Of a DNA stretch of 64,000 nt, positions 37,634 to 46,117 are shown one piece after another. The first letter of the stretch is position 1; every line of letters begins with the position of its first letter. The DNA is taken from NCBI RefSeq assembly GCF_000230975.2, contig NC_021172.1:3726001-3790000 (forward strand), read 5' to 3'. The notes under the pieces were generated by a model. It was given only the letters and a program-made list of their open reading frames with translations. It did no database searches and was not told the origin of the DNA. The DNA comes from Hyphomicrobium denitrificans 1NES1. Lineage in GTDB: Bacteria > Pseudomonadota > Alphaproteobacteria > Rhizobiales > Hyphomicrobiaceae. Both the position numbers and the translations under genes were made by a program.

Positions 37634-39556
37634 ATGGGCCGACAAGGGGACATCGCTGATGCCAGCCGACCCTCACGCCGCCTCATCCTGGCGAGCGTGG
37701 CGATCTGGCTCGTCGTGGCGCTTGCGCTGCCGCTTTCGGCTCTGACTCTCAACTTCTTCCGTCTCGGTGGTTCTCCGCTCGGCTTTTGGATCGCTGCTCA
37801 AGGCGCGTTGATCGCGCTCGTCGTTCTCGCGTTCGTTTACGCCTGGCGCGCTGGAGGCCGTGCCCCTGCGGAAAACATTTGGTCGAGTTTGGCATTCGCA
37901 GGCGAAGCCGTGGGTGCCGCGACGCTCGTCGGCTTCACGGGATACATCGCAGCTATCGGATATGACGCTCTGGCGTTGCCGATTGGGCTTATTGCAGGCC
38001 TGACGTTGCTTGCGATCCTCATCGCTCCGCGGTTCGTTCTTTACCCGGTGCGGTCTATCGGCGGTTTTTTTGCCGTTCGATACGGCGGGAATTCCGCGCG
38101 CCGACTTGCCTTGCTGATTGTGGCCGCGGCGACAGCGGTTCTGCTTGCCGCCGATCTGAAAGCGGGTGCCTATGCTTTGCAGAGTCTGGCGCGAATCGAA
38201 TTTCCGGAAGCTGTGACGGCACTCGTTTTTGGTGTGGCCGCCGTCTGGCTGGTTGGCCGCGTGCTGGCGGTGCGAAAACTTGCTGGCATCGGTTTTGCGG
38301 CGATGCTCATCGGGCTGATCATCACGCTTGTGGCGATCGCGGCACGTGCCCGAGGCTGGACCATCCCGCATCTGACGCTTGGAGCGGCGCTCGAAAATCA
38401 CCTCAACCTCAATATGACGCTGGTTGTCAATCGCCTTGCCGACGTCGATGCGCTGACGCCGATGACCTCGCCCTTCCTACAGCTTTCGATGCGAAATTTT
38501 GCGGGACTTCTGCTCGCCGTTGCGCTCGGCGTGGTGGCGGCTCCGCATCTTCTTGGGCGGCATGTTTCGCAATCGGTCGTCGCGCCGGGAGGGGCGGTGC
38601 GCCGTACGGCGTTGGCGCTGATCGGGGTTGCTGTCGTCGTAGCAAGCCTGCCGCCGCTTGCCGTTTATAGTCGTGTCGCTTTCGAGACGGTGCTGGCTAA
38701 GGGCATCGAAGACGCAGTCATTCCCAATAAGTTTGCCGAGGCCAGCGAACTCGGATGGGTCAAAATCTGCGACAGGAATTCGGGCAACGTTGCCGACCTT
38801 GCTGCAGCGTGCGCCAAGGCACCCGAGCAGCGCGGATTTCTAAGGCTCCAGGATCTCACATTCTCGACGGACGGGTTCGTCGTCGCTGCGCCGTTCATGG
38901 CGGGTCTCGATCGTTTCTTGCAGTATCCGCTGCTATTGGCCGTTCTGATTGCGACGCTCCTAATGGGCCATGCGCTTCTCGCCAGCCTCGTCGATGCCGA
39001 TGCGGAAGTCAGAAAAAATTCGTCACAACGAGATTTGGATTTTCGTTCAGCGACAATCGGCGCCAGCGTGCTTGCGCTGGGGGCCATTATCGCGAGCGTG
39101 TCGACGATCGGGAGCGGCTTGCTTTTGGCGGAGGGATTCGCATTGCTCGCTGCCGGTCTTTTCGTGCCGATCGTTCTAGGCCTTTATTGGCGGCATATGA
39201 ATTCTGCGGGCGCCGTCGCCGCAATGGCGGCGGGTACGTTCATTGCAGCGGCTTATCTGCTCGGTGTCCACGTCTGGCCGGTCGAGTTCTTCCGAATCTC
39301 CGGCGGGCTGTCGGATGCGGGAGCCGAAGCGGTGCAGAGATTTGCCGACCTCGATACGGCTGTCACTCTTGCGGTCGATCCACAGTCACAGGCGGCGGCG
39401 TGGACTGCTTTGCGGGAGCACGCGGCAACGCTTGCCAACTGGGGTGGGTTGAAGCCCGCCGCGATCGTACTGGTGGCGGTGCCGCTCGGGTTTGTCGTTG
39501 CGATTGCTGTCAGCCTTCTTGTCCGGGATCGAAAGACGGCGCGTCCCGCGCGCTAA
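37634..39556 (+). CDS. DUF4212 / sodium:solute symporter (SSS) single-chain fusion
   Basis: 640 residues, about 13 hydrophobic segments, good ribosome-binding sequence (AAGGGGAGAAG). Residues 15-75 match DUF4212, normally a separate 80-90 residue partner: IWLVVAL..., then FRLGGSPLGFWIAAQGALIA. From about 80 on the chain follows the ActP/VC_2705 type of SSS: FTGYIAAIGYDALALPIGL, then a late segment with VLGLYWRHMNSAGAVAAMAAG (about 515-535). The Ser-Ser Na+ site of SSS TM8 appears replaced (LLMGHALLASLVDADAEVR). A substrate such as a short organic acid is possible but unproven. glpD follows 68 bases on. Confidence 0.8.
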   Translation: MGRQGDIADASRPSRRLILASVAIWLVVALALPLSALTLNFFRLGGSPLGFWIAAQGALIALVVLAFVYAWRAGGRAPAENIWSSLAFAGEAVGAATLVGFTGYIAAIGYDALALPIGLIAGLTLLAILIAPRFVLYPVRSIGGFFAVRYGGNSARRLALLIVAAATAVLLAADLKAGAYALQSLARIEFPEAVTALVFGVAAVWLVGRVLAVRKLAGIGFAAMLIGLIITLVAIAARARGWTIPHLTLGAALENHLNLNMTLVVNRLADVDALTPMTSPFLQLSMRNFAGLLLAVALGVVAAPHLLGRHVSQSVVAPGGAVRRTALALIGVAVVVASLPPLAVYSRVAFETVLAKGIEDAVIPNKFAEASELGWVKICDRNSGNVADLAAACAKAPEQRGFLRLQDLTFSTDGFVVAAPFMAGLDRFLQYPLLLAVLIATLLMGHALLASLVDADAEVRKNSSQRDLDFRSATIGASVLALGAIIASVSTIGSGLLLAEGFALLAAGLFVPIVLGLYWRHMNSAGAVAAMAAGTFIAAAYLLGVHVWPVEFFRISGGLSDAGAEAVQRFADLDTAVTLAVDPQSQAAAWTALREHAATLANWGGLKPAAIVLVAVPLGFVVAIAVSLLVRDRKTARPAR

Positions 39557-39624
39557 GCCTTCGCGCACGGAGCCGAGTCATCTAAGCTCGTTTGTAGACG
39601 GACGATGCGGAGCGGCGTCAACGG

Positions 39625-41121
39625 ATGTCGTACGAGATCTACGATCTGGTCGTGATCGGCGGCGGCATCAACGGCGCCGGCATCGCAGCCGATGCTGCGA
39701 TGCGCGGGTTGCGCGTGCTATTGGCTGAAGCCGACGATTTGGCAGGCGCGACGTCGTCGGCGAGCTCGAAGCTCATTCACGGCGGGCTCAGATATCTCGA
39801 GCACTATGAATTCCGCCTCGTCCGGGAAGCATTAGCGGAACGCGAGGTTCTGCTCGCCAAGGCGCCGCACATCATCCGGCCGATGCGTTTCATTCTGCCT
39901 CATGTCGCGGGCATGCGGTCGAGAGCGTTGATCAGGGCCGGACTTTTCCTCTACGATCATCTCGCAACGCGCAGAACATTGGGCGGATCGCAGGCAATCG
40001 ATCTCGGCGCCGACCCTGCGGGTGCGCCGCTGGCGTCCAACCTGAAGCACGGGTTCAGCTACTGGGACTGCGCGGTCGACGATGCACGTCTCGTCGTTCT
40101 CAATGCCATTGCTGCGCGCGAGGCGGGTGCGCGCATCGCGACGCGAACGCCGGTTCGCGCTCTTCGTGTCGAAGGCGGGCTTTGGATCGTGACGCTTGGC
40201 GACGAAGCTCGTCACGTGGCGGCACGCGCCGTTGTCAATGCGGCGGGCCCTTGGGTCGGTGATGTGGCGCGGCTGCGGGGATCGTCCGGCGCGCGAACGG
40301 CGGATGTCCGGCTGATCAAGGGTAGCCACATCGTCGTTCCGAGAATTGCGGGTGCGTGCGACGCGTACACCTTGCAAAACTTCGATGGCCGCGTCGTGTT
40401 TGCATTGCCTTTCGAAGCCGACTTCACGCTGATCGGTACGACTGAACAGCCGCAGACGCAAAATCCACGCATGGCGAGCGTGACGGCAGAGGAGGAAACC
40501 TACCTTCTCGACGCCGCAAATCGGTATTTCCGCGTTTCGCTGAAACGTGAGCAGATTATCTGGCGATTTGCAGGCGTCCGGCCGCTCGACGATGACGGCA
40601 GCGACAACGCTTCTGCGATTACCAGGGATTATCGCCTCGTCGTTGAATCCGATGGGACGCCACCGATCCTGCATGTCATCGGCGGGAAGATCACGACCTA
40701 TCGAAAGCTCGCGGAATCGGCGCTCGATCTTCTTGGAGCATACTTTCCGGCAGCGGGTTCGTGTTCGACTAAGACTGCACCGCTTCCCGGCGGCGATTTC
40801 GAGGGTGGCACGTTCGAAGCGTGGTTCGACGATTTCGCTCGCACCAATGCCGGTTTTGGAAGAAACACGCTGCTGCGGCTTGCGCGCCGGTATGGCACGC
40901 AAACAGCCCGTGTCATCGAGGGCGCGTTATCGGAACGTGATCTTGGGAAAGATTTCGGCGCGGGTTTAAGCGCCGGAGAGATCGCGTATCTCAAATCCGA
41001 GGAATGGGCGGAAACGGCCGACGACATTCTCTGGCGGCGGACGAAAACGGGCCTGCACATTGCTCCGGAGGCGCGTTCAAGCGCCGCCGATGCGATACAG
41101 TCTTACCTTGATACGTCGTGA
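39625..41121 (+). CDS. glpD: Aerobic glycerol-3-phosphate dehydrogenase
   Basis: 498 residues. FAD-binding DLVVIGGGINGAGIAADAAM (about 6-25), the substrate-site LIHGGLRYLEHYEFRLV (about 52-68), WRFAGVRPL and GGKITTYRKLAE. It is a membrane-associated flavoenzyme passing electrons from glycerol-3-phosphate to quinone. No glpK or glpF is near, so the role may be phospholipid glycerol turnover. It is convergent with the Cys-rich gene (17-base gap). Confidence 0.96.
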   Translation: MSYEIYDLVVIGGGINGAGIAADAAMRGLRVLLAEADDLAGATSSASSKLIHGGLRYLEHYEFRLVREALAEREVLLAKAPHIIRPMRFILPHVAGMRSRALIRAGLFLYDHLATRRTLGGSQAIDLGADPAGAPLASNLKHGFSYWDCAVDDARLVVLNAIAAREAGARIATRTPVRALRVEGGLWIVTLGDEARHVAARAVVNAAGPWVGDVARLRGSSGARTADVRLIKGSHIVVPRIAGACDAYTLQNFDGRVVFALPFEADFTLIGTTEQPQTQNPRMASVTAEEETYLLDAANRYFRVSLKREQIIWRFAGVRPLDDDGSDNASAITRDYRLVVESDGTPPILHVIGGKITTYRKLAESALDLLGAYFPAAGSCSTKTAPLPGGDFEGGTFEAWFDDFARTNAGFGRNTLLRLARRYGTQTARVIEGALSERDLGKDFGAGLSAGEIAYLKSEEWAETADDILWRRTKTGLHIAPEARSSAADAIQSYLDTS

Positions 41122-41138
41122 GCGTCTCGCGCTTGGGA

Positions 41139-41663
41139 TCACATCAAACGGCGGCGCTTGGCGCGAAGTGCGCACGTCGCCGGACAGACGGACTCGGGGC
41201 ACAACAACTGGTTCGCCTTGCGAAGCGCTGCGGCGAGGGCCTGAGCGCCGTTGAGCGTGTCGCCGATGTCATCCGAGCCGATCAATGCCGCCGCCGAGGC
41301 CGTCAACGCCTGGCGCTCGTCGTGTTGACATGCTGCGATGATCGAAATTGCCAGACATTCGTCACGGCAGAAGCTGCGGCAGCCGGACGGTGAAATTTCG
41401 ATGTCGCGCTGGGCGTTGGCTTTGACGGCGCGAACGAATTTGGACAGGTCGAGAAGCAGGGCTTTCGCGTGCTCCGGACCGAGAATACCTGAGAACGAGT
41501 TCCAGGCATCTTCCCAACACTTGATGTCGCCCGTCGAAAGGCCCGCGAGCCAGCATCGAAAGCCGACGCCGACGAGTCGCTCGGGCGCTTTCGCGGGGAG
41601 CGGCACGACTTTCGCTGTCGGACGCGCCGTATCGGTTCGGGTGCTCAGTGAAGAACTAGCCAT
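41139..41663 (-). CDS. Unrecognised cysteine-rich protein
   Basis: 174 residues, soluble, no signal peptide. Nine cysteines: 37, 49, 95, 99, 103, 112, 155, 160, 164. Two clusters stand out, C95-x3-C99-x3-C103 (GCRSFCRDECLA) and C155-x4-C160-x3-C164 (LLCPESVCPATC), consistent with metal or Fe-S binding. A disordered Thr/Pro N-terminus and a basic end (RAKRRRLM) flank it. I cannot name the family. It lies downstream of the histidine kinase on the same strand (287-base gap) and an ICE-like site lies in that gap. Codon use is like its neighbours. Confidence 0.75.
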   Translation of the reverse strand: MASSSLSTRTDTARPTAKVVPLPAKAPERLVGVGFRCWLAGLSTGDIKCWEDAWNSFSGILGPEHAKALLLDLSKFVRAVKANAQRDIEISPSGCRSFCRDECLAISIIAACQHDERQALTASAAALIGSDDIGDTLNGAQALAAALRKANQLLCPESVCPATCALRAKRRRLM

Positions 41664-41885
41664 GAAAGCGTTCCTCCGTCGGCTGAGCCGGTCGAGGAAG
41701 ACGGCTATTCGCGCAACGGAGCGCGCAAGAAATTCGTTTCATCATCTGCTCCAATATGCGGGGTTCAAGGCCCCGGTATCGGGTTGGCGCCGGTCGTTGA
41801 CGCGCGATGCCGCTGCGGCACCGTAGGTGTGTGCTAACCTGATCGGAATGTGCGGGTCAACCGTTAGCGAACGGACAGCAATACA

Positions 41886-41900
41886 TTAGAATTTTTATAA
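41886..41900. promoter_or_regulatory. Second ICE-like inverted repeat / AT-rich promoter region
   Basis: TTAGAATTTTTATAA matches TTAGAA-N3-TTCTAA at 11 of 12 arm positions. On the minus strand a TTGAAA and TATTGC spaced by 18 bases enclose it, suggesting a promoter toward the Cys-rich gene, whose start is about 220 bases away. An AT-rich chance match is possible. Confidence 0.3.
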
Positions 41901-41950
41901 TTTTCAATTGGCTATGACTGGGAAGATTTGTCCGATCCGGGCTGGTGTTT

Positions 41951-43135
41951 TCAGGCGGGCCAGCGCGCGAACCCTGCGAAAGATATCCGCGCAACCGTTC
42001 CCTTTTCAGGGGCGCTCTCGATTTCGAATTCGGCACTCATTTCGCTGACCAAACGACGGACGAGCGGAAGTCCGATTCCGCTGCCGCTGAGCCAAGGCTG
42101 TCTTGTTCCGCCCTGCTCTGGACTGCTTGTCGTGACCGCGCTGCCGCCGCTTATTCCGCATCCGGTATCGCGAACCGCCAGAAATACGCGACCGTCGGCG
42201 AGATAACCCGTTTCGACGTCAACGTCGCCTCCGGGCGGCGTGAACTTAATGGAGTTGGTCAGAAGGTTGAGAAGGATCTGGCGCAACGACGTCGGATTGG
42301 CGATGACGTGCGGCCGGCTTTTTTCTGCCTTGAGCGTCAGAGTGAGATTCCGCGACTGTGCGAGGGCTTGTACGCTGGAGACAGTACGCTCCACGACTGC
42401 ATTGAGGTCGAGTGCGATCAGGCGCGGCAGTGTGGCTCCGGACTTGACGCTTTCTGAGAGAAGCGACGCAATGACGTCGAGCGCGTGTGTCGCGTTTTCG
42501 TGAATGTCGGCGGCATAATTCAAATAGCGCGGGTTGCCCATCACGCCCAACCGTTCGTCGCGCATGATCTCGGCTGCGGCTGCAATCGCCGTCAGCGGCG
42601 TTTTAAGTTCATGCGCGAGCTTTGCGAGATGATCGGGATCGAGAATGGACGTTGGCGCCAGCCGGAGATCGGGGGTTGCCGCCGGAGCCGCAGTCTGGAG
42701 ACGCGCTCCGCCGATCCGCGGTCGATCTTCTTGTGCGTCGACAAGGGCTGCTTCGGAGCAGGTCTCGTCGATGACATGCAGGACAAAAACTCCCGACCGG
42801 TCGTTTGCCTGCTGACTGACGGTGCATTGAAGCGCCTTCAGCCGGCCGTTGCTCCAGAACGTCAACCTTTCGATGGATTTGCCATTGGCGGTCCCAAGGG
42901 TCGCGATCTCGCGCAAGCGAGCGAGCGCCGGGGTTGATGCATCGAGAGCGATCGGAAATGCCGCATAGGCGAATAGACCCATAGCGCGCGAGCCAGCGGT
43001 ATTGGCAGCCACGATTTCGGCGCGTTCGGGATCGACAACGATGACGCCGGGATCGTTTCCGAGGTCGAGCGCCGGACCGCTGTCATGCGTGTGCTGGAGC
43101 GCGGGCGTAAGTGCAGCCGTCATCGCGGAATTCAT
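41951..43135 (-). CDS. PAS-type sensor histidine kinase, orphan
   Basis: About 394 residues from the ATG at 43135 (frame open upstream without a better start). Layout: PAS-like region (about 20-125; GVIVVDPERAEIVAANTAGSR region), H-box LAHELKTPLTAIAAAAEIM with His175, N-box ILLNLLTNSIKFTPPGG, G1 VRDTGCGI, G2 GSGIGLPLVRRLV. No membrane helix is seen, so it is probably cytoplasmic. No response regulator is encoded next to it. It diverges from lpiA; in Sinorhizobium medicae lpiA-acvB is, from memory, controlled by a neighbouring two-component sensor, so a link is plausible. Confidence 0.9.
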   Translation of the reverse strand: MNSAMTAALTPALQHTHDSGPALDLGNDPGVIVVDPERAEIVAANTAGSRAMGLFAYAAFPIALDASTPALARLREIATLGTANGKSIERLTFWSNGRLKALQCTVSQQANDRSGVFVLHVIDETCSEAALVDAQEDRPRIGGARLQTAAPAATPDLRLAPTSILDPDHLAKLAHELKTPLTAIAAAAEIMRDERLGVMGNPRYLNYAADIHENATHALDVIASLLSESVKSGATLPRLIALDLNAVVERTVSSVQALAQSRNLTLTLKAEKSRPHVIANPTSLRQILLNLLTNSIKFTPPGGDVDVETGYLADGRVFLAVRDTGCGISGGSAVTTSSPEQGGTRQPWLSGSGIGLPLVRRLVSEMSAEFEIESAPEKGTVARISFAGFARWPA

Positions 43136-43486
43136 CAAATCCCAAGAGCTACTCAGGCACTCCTGTCGAATGCATCTACGCGATTTGCCGACCGGCATTA
43201 TATGGAAATCGCTTATTTTCCACCGTTGTCCCATGGGTGCGGATTGTTTTGCACGGCTTGCAGCGTCGGGGGCTCGATCCCGACCAGTGTTGGCAGCGCA
43301 AGACGGCAATCAAAGTGCAACTTTGCCTCACACGATACTCAAACCAAATGCGGTATCCGCATTTCAGACGCTTTCGGCGAAATCGGGAATTTTACTAACT
43401 GACGCGGCTGCTTTTTCGCATTGAGAGTAGTAGTAGGGCGGGCTTTGCCGCGACGAGCGTCCGGCACGCTGGTTTTGGAGCTAAAG
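43136..43486. promoter_or_regulatory. Divergent histidine kinase / lpiA control region
   Basis: About 350 bases without a gene. On the minus strand an exact TATAAT (43202-43197) lies about 60 bases before the kinase start, with a poor -35. A perfect palindrome is at 43346-43364. GGAG at 43477-43480 serves the TTG start of lpiA at 43487. Confidence 0.5.
43346..43364. promoter_or_regulatory. Perfect 8-bp-arm palindrome upstream of lpiA (operator candidate)
   Basis: AAATGCGGTATCCGCATTT: eight-base arms with a 3-base centre and no mismatch, located 122 bases before the lpiA start and about 210 bases before the kinase start. No T-run follows, so it is not a terminator. Size and symmetry fit a dimeric regulator binding site. 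Confidence 0.55.
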
Positions 43487-46117
43487 TTGCGGACGGCGCG
43501 TCAAAAGCGTTGCGAAGACAAAGTCGGCGTCAATCGCGGAGTCTTGGGACGCATCGACTGGTCTGTCGTCGGAGCGATCGTCGCGCTAGCGGCATTCTCG
43601 TATGCGGTGACCGTTCTCTACAAGAATCTCGAAAACATCTCGTGGGACCAAGTTCGTCAGACCATCGTCACGTTTCCTGCGTCGCGACTCGCTCTCGCAG
43701 GACTTGCAACCGCCATCTCGTATCTTGCTCTGGTCGGATATGACGTCATCGCGCTACGGCTGGTCGGCGCCGATCGCGTTCCGCTTCGAACCACCGCCAT
43801 CACCTCGTTCATCAGTCATGCCGTGACGTTCACGCTCGGCTTCGGCGTTCTGACCGGTGGTGCGGTCCGGATGCGTCTTTATCGCCCGTGGCGGGTGTCG
43901 ACCGACCAAGTTCTGGCTGTCGTGCTGCTTTGCGCGTTGAGCTTCTGGGCGGGGCTTGCGGCTATCGCTGGCATCTGTCTGACACTCAATCCGGAGCTCG
44001 TCGCCGCTCTGGTCGGTCTCGATGCGGTGACCTGCCGAATTCTGGGCCTCGTCATTCTGGCAGCGCTGGCGCTGTGGCTAGTCATCGCTGCTCGCAAGCG
44101 GACGGCGATCGCAATCCGGGACTGGCAGTTGCCACTGCCGGGAGCGGGAACTTCGCTTGCGGCGATTTTGGTGGGCATGGCGGACGTCGCCGCTGCTGCC
44201 GCCGCGCTATGGGTGCTGCTACCGAACGATCTCGCCGTCACGTTGCCGGGATTCCTGGTCGTCTTTTCACTCGCGACCGTAGTTGGCGTGATCAGCCATG
44301 TCCCCGGCGGATTCGGTGTGTTCGACGCAATCGTTCTGCTCGGTACCGCCAAGGGCGCGCCGTCGCCCGAACTCGTCAGCTCGCTCTTACTTTTCCGGCT
44401 CGTTTATTATTTCGTGCCGGTTTCCATCGCGGCGATGATGCTCGTCGTCTATGAAGTGCGAGCGAGGTCGCGGGTTGCGCACGAAGACAGCAACCCGACC
44501 GCGGCGCTGTTCGATCCGATCATTCCACCGCTTGCGGCGATAGCAACCTTTTTTGGCGGGTTGGTGCTCCTCATCTCGGGAACGCTGCCGGCGGAGCGCA
44601 TGTCCGTCGTGCGCAATTTCATCCCGCTGCCGTTCGTCGAAGCCTCGCATTTCATCGCCAGTCTTGTTGGGACCATCCTTCTCGTCGTTGCGAACGGTCT
44701 TGCACATCGCCTTCGGTCGGCTTGGCAGCTGGCGCTTCTGTTGCTCGGCGGGGGAGTTGTCTTTTCGGTGACGAAGGGGCTCGACTTCGGCGAAGCGCTC
44801 ATCTGTCTCGCCGCGGCCGGGTTGCTCTTCGTCGGCAGAAAGGAATTCTATCGCCAGGGCGGCGTGTTCTCGGGCCGTCCGTCGGCATCTGCGTTATTAG
44901 CCGTCGCCGTTGCCGTCGGCGCTTCGGCATTCATCGGTCTCGCGATCTACCGAGGCGTTCCCTACGACAACTCTCTGTGGTGGGAGTTCGCGTATCATCA
45001 GGATGCGTCGCGGTTTTTGCGCGCAACCCTCGGCGCAGCGACGATCGCCATCGTCATCGCCGCCTATCAGCTCATGCATAGGGTTACGCCGAAACGGCAC
45101 AGCATTTCGCCGAGCCAGGTTCTCGAGGTCGAGGCGATCGTCCGTGCCTCGAAGCAGATCACGTCGGAGCTTGCCCTTATCGGCGACAAGCAGTTCCTGT
45201 TTTCCCAAAGCGGCGACGGCTTCGTAATGTACGGCGTGCGTGGCTCGACATGGGTTGCTATGGGCGATCCGATTGCGGTCAGAAGCGCCGATCTCATCGA
45301 TCTCGTATGGCGGTTCAAGGAGAACGCCGACGAGCACAGGGGCGTGCCGGTGTTCTATCAGGTCGCAGCCGACCACCTGCCGGTTTATCTCGACGCTGGG
45401 TTCTCGCTGATCAAGCTCGGGGAAGATGCGTGGGTTGATCTCGAAGCGTTTACGCTTGATGGCAAAGTTGGCCGGAGACTTAGACAAACGAAGTCGCGGG
45501 TCGAGCGAAGCGGTGTCTCGTTTGAAGTCATCAAGGCGGCCGACGTTTCGAACTTCTTTTGGGCCTTGAAGCGTGTTTCGGATGCCTGGCTTGCGGTGCA
45601 CGGTCGGCGCGAGAAGGGCTTTTCGCTCGGCTTCTGGAACGAAGATTATCTGCGTCGGCACGATATTGCGGTCGTTCGGCACGAAGGACGAATCGTTGCC
45701 TTTGCGAACATCTTGAGGAAACCCGCCGCAGCGACGGCGTCGCTCGATCTGATGCGGCACGTGCCGGACGCACCGGAAAGCGTCATGGACTATCTGGTCG
45801 TGATGCTGCTCGAACAGGCCAAGACAGAGGGCTACAAATGGTTCAATCTCGGAATGGCTCCGTTGTCCGGTCTGCCTGAGCATCGGCTTGCGTCACGCTG
45901 GGCGAGATTCGCCGGGCTGTTCTTCCGCTACGGCGACCGGCTCTACAACTTCGAGGGTGTGCGCATCTTCAAGAGCAAGTTCAAACCCGAGTGGCGGCCG
46001 AAGTATCTCGCCTACGAGCAAAGCCTGCGCTTGCCACAAACTCTGCTCGACATCGCTGGGCTCATCAGCTCAAGCCCGCAACGCGTCATGGCGGGACGTC
46101 AACAGCATGAGGCTTAG
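43487..46117 (+). CDS. lpiA: Lysyl-phosphatidylglycerol synthase/flippase (LpiA/MprF)
   Basis: About 876 residues from TTG 43487, chosen because GGAG lies 6 bases ahead; other in-frame TTG codons exist upstream (43421). The N-terminal half (to about 510) has some 14 membrane helices with the MprF flippase motif HVPGGFGVFDAIVLL. The C-terminal cytosolic DUF2156 catalytic domain (about 540-860) includes MYGVRGSTWVAMGDP, RLRQTKSRVERSGVSFEV and FNLGMAPLSGL. It adds lysine from Lys-tRNA to phosphatidylglycerol, giving acid and cationic-peptide tolerance. acvB overlaps its end by 11 bases. Confidence 0.94.
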   Translation: MRTARQKRCEDKVGVNRGVLGRIDWSVVGAIVALAAFSYAVTVLYKNLENISWDQVRQTIVTFPASRLALAGLATAISYLALVGYDVIALRLVGADRVPLRTTAITSFISHAVTFTLGFGVLTGGAVRMRLYRPWRVSTDQVLAVVLLCALSFWAGLAAIAGICLTLNPELVAALVGLDAVTCRILGLVILAALALWLVIAARKRTAIAIRDWQLPLPGAGTSLAAILVGMADVAAAAAALWVLLPNDLAVTLPGFLVVFSLATVVGVISHVPGGFGVFDAIVLLGTAKGAPSPELVSSLLLFRLVYYFVPVSIAAMMLVVYEVRARSRVAHEDSNPTAALFDPIIPPLAAIATFFGGLVLLISGTLPAERMSVVRNFIPLPFVEASHFIASLVGTILLVVANGLAHRLRSAWQLALLLLGGGVVFSVTKGLDFGEALICLAAAGLLFVGRKEFYRQGGVFSGRPSASALLAVAVAVGASAFIGLAIYRGVPYDNSLWWEFAYHQDASRFLRATLGAATIAIVIAAYQLMHRVTPKRHSISPSQVLEVEAIVRASKQITSELALIGDKQFLFSQSGDGFVMYGVRGSTWVAMGDPIAVRSADLIDLVWRFKENADEHRGVPVFYQVAADHLPVYLDAGFSLIKLGEDAWVDLEAFTLDGKVGRRLRQTKSRVERSGVSFEVIKAADVSNFFWALKRVSDAWLAVHGRREKGFSLGFWNEDYLRRHDIAVVRHEGRIVAFANILRKPAAATASLDLMRHVPDAPESVMDYLVVMLLEQAKTEGYKWFNLGMAPLSGLPEHRLASRWARFAGLFFRYGDRLYNFEGVRIFKSKFKPEWRPKYLAYEQSLRLPQTLLDIAGLISSSPQRVMAGRQQHEA

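Noticed and set aside
41662-41826. Plus-strand frame of 54 codons overlapping the start of the Cys-rich gene
   Set aside because: Very Arg-rich, no ribosome-binding site, overlaps the opposing gene start; not supported.
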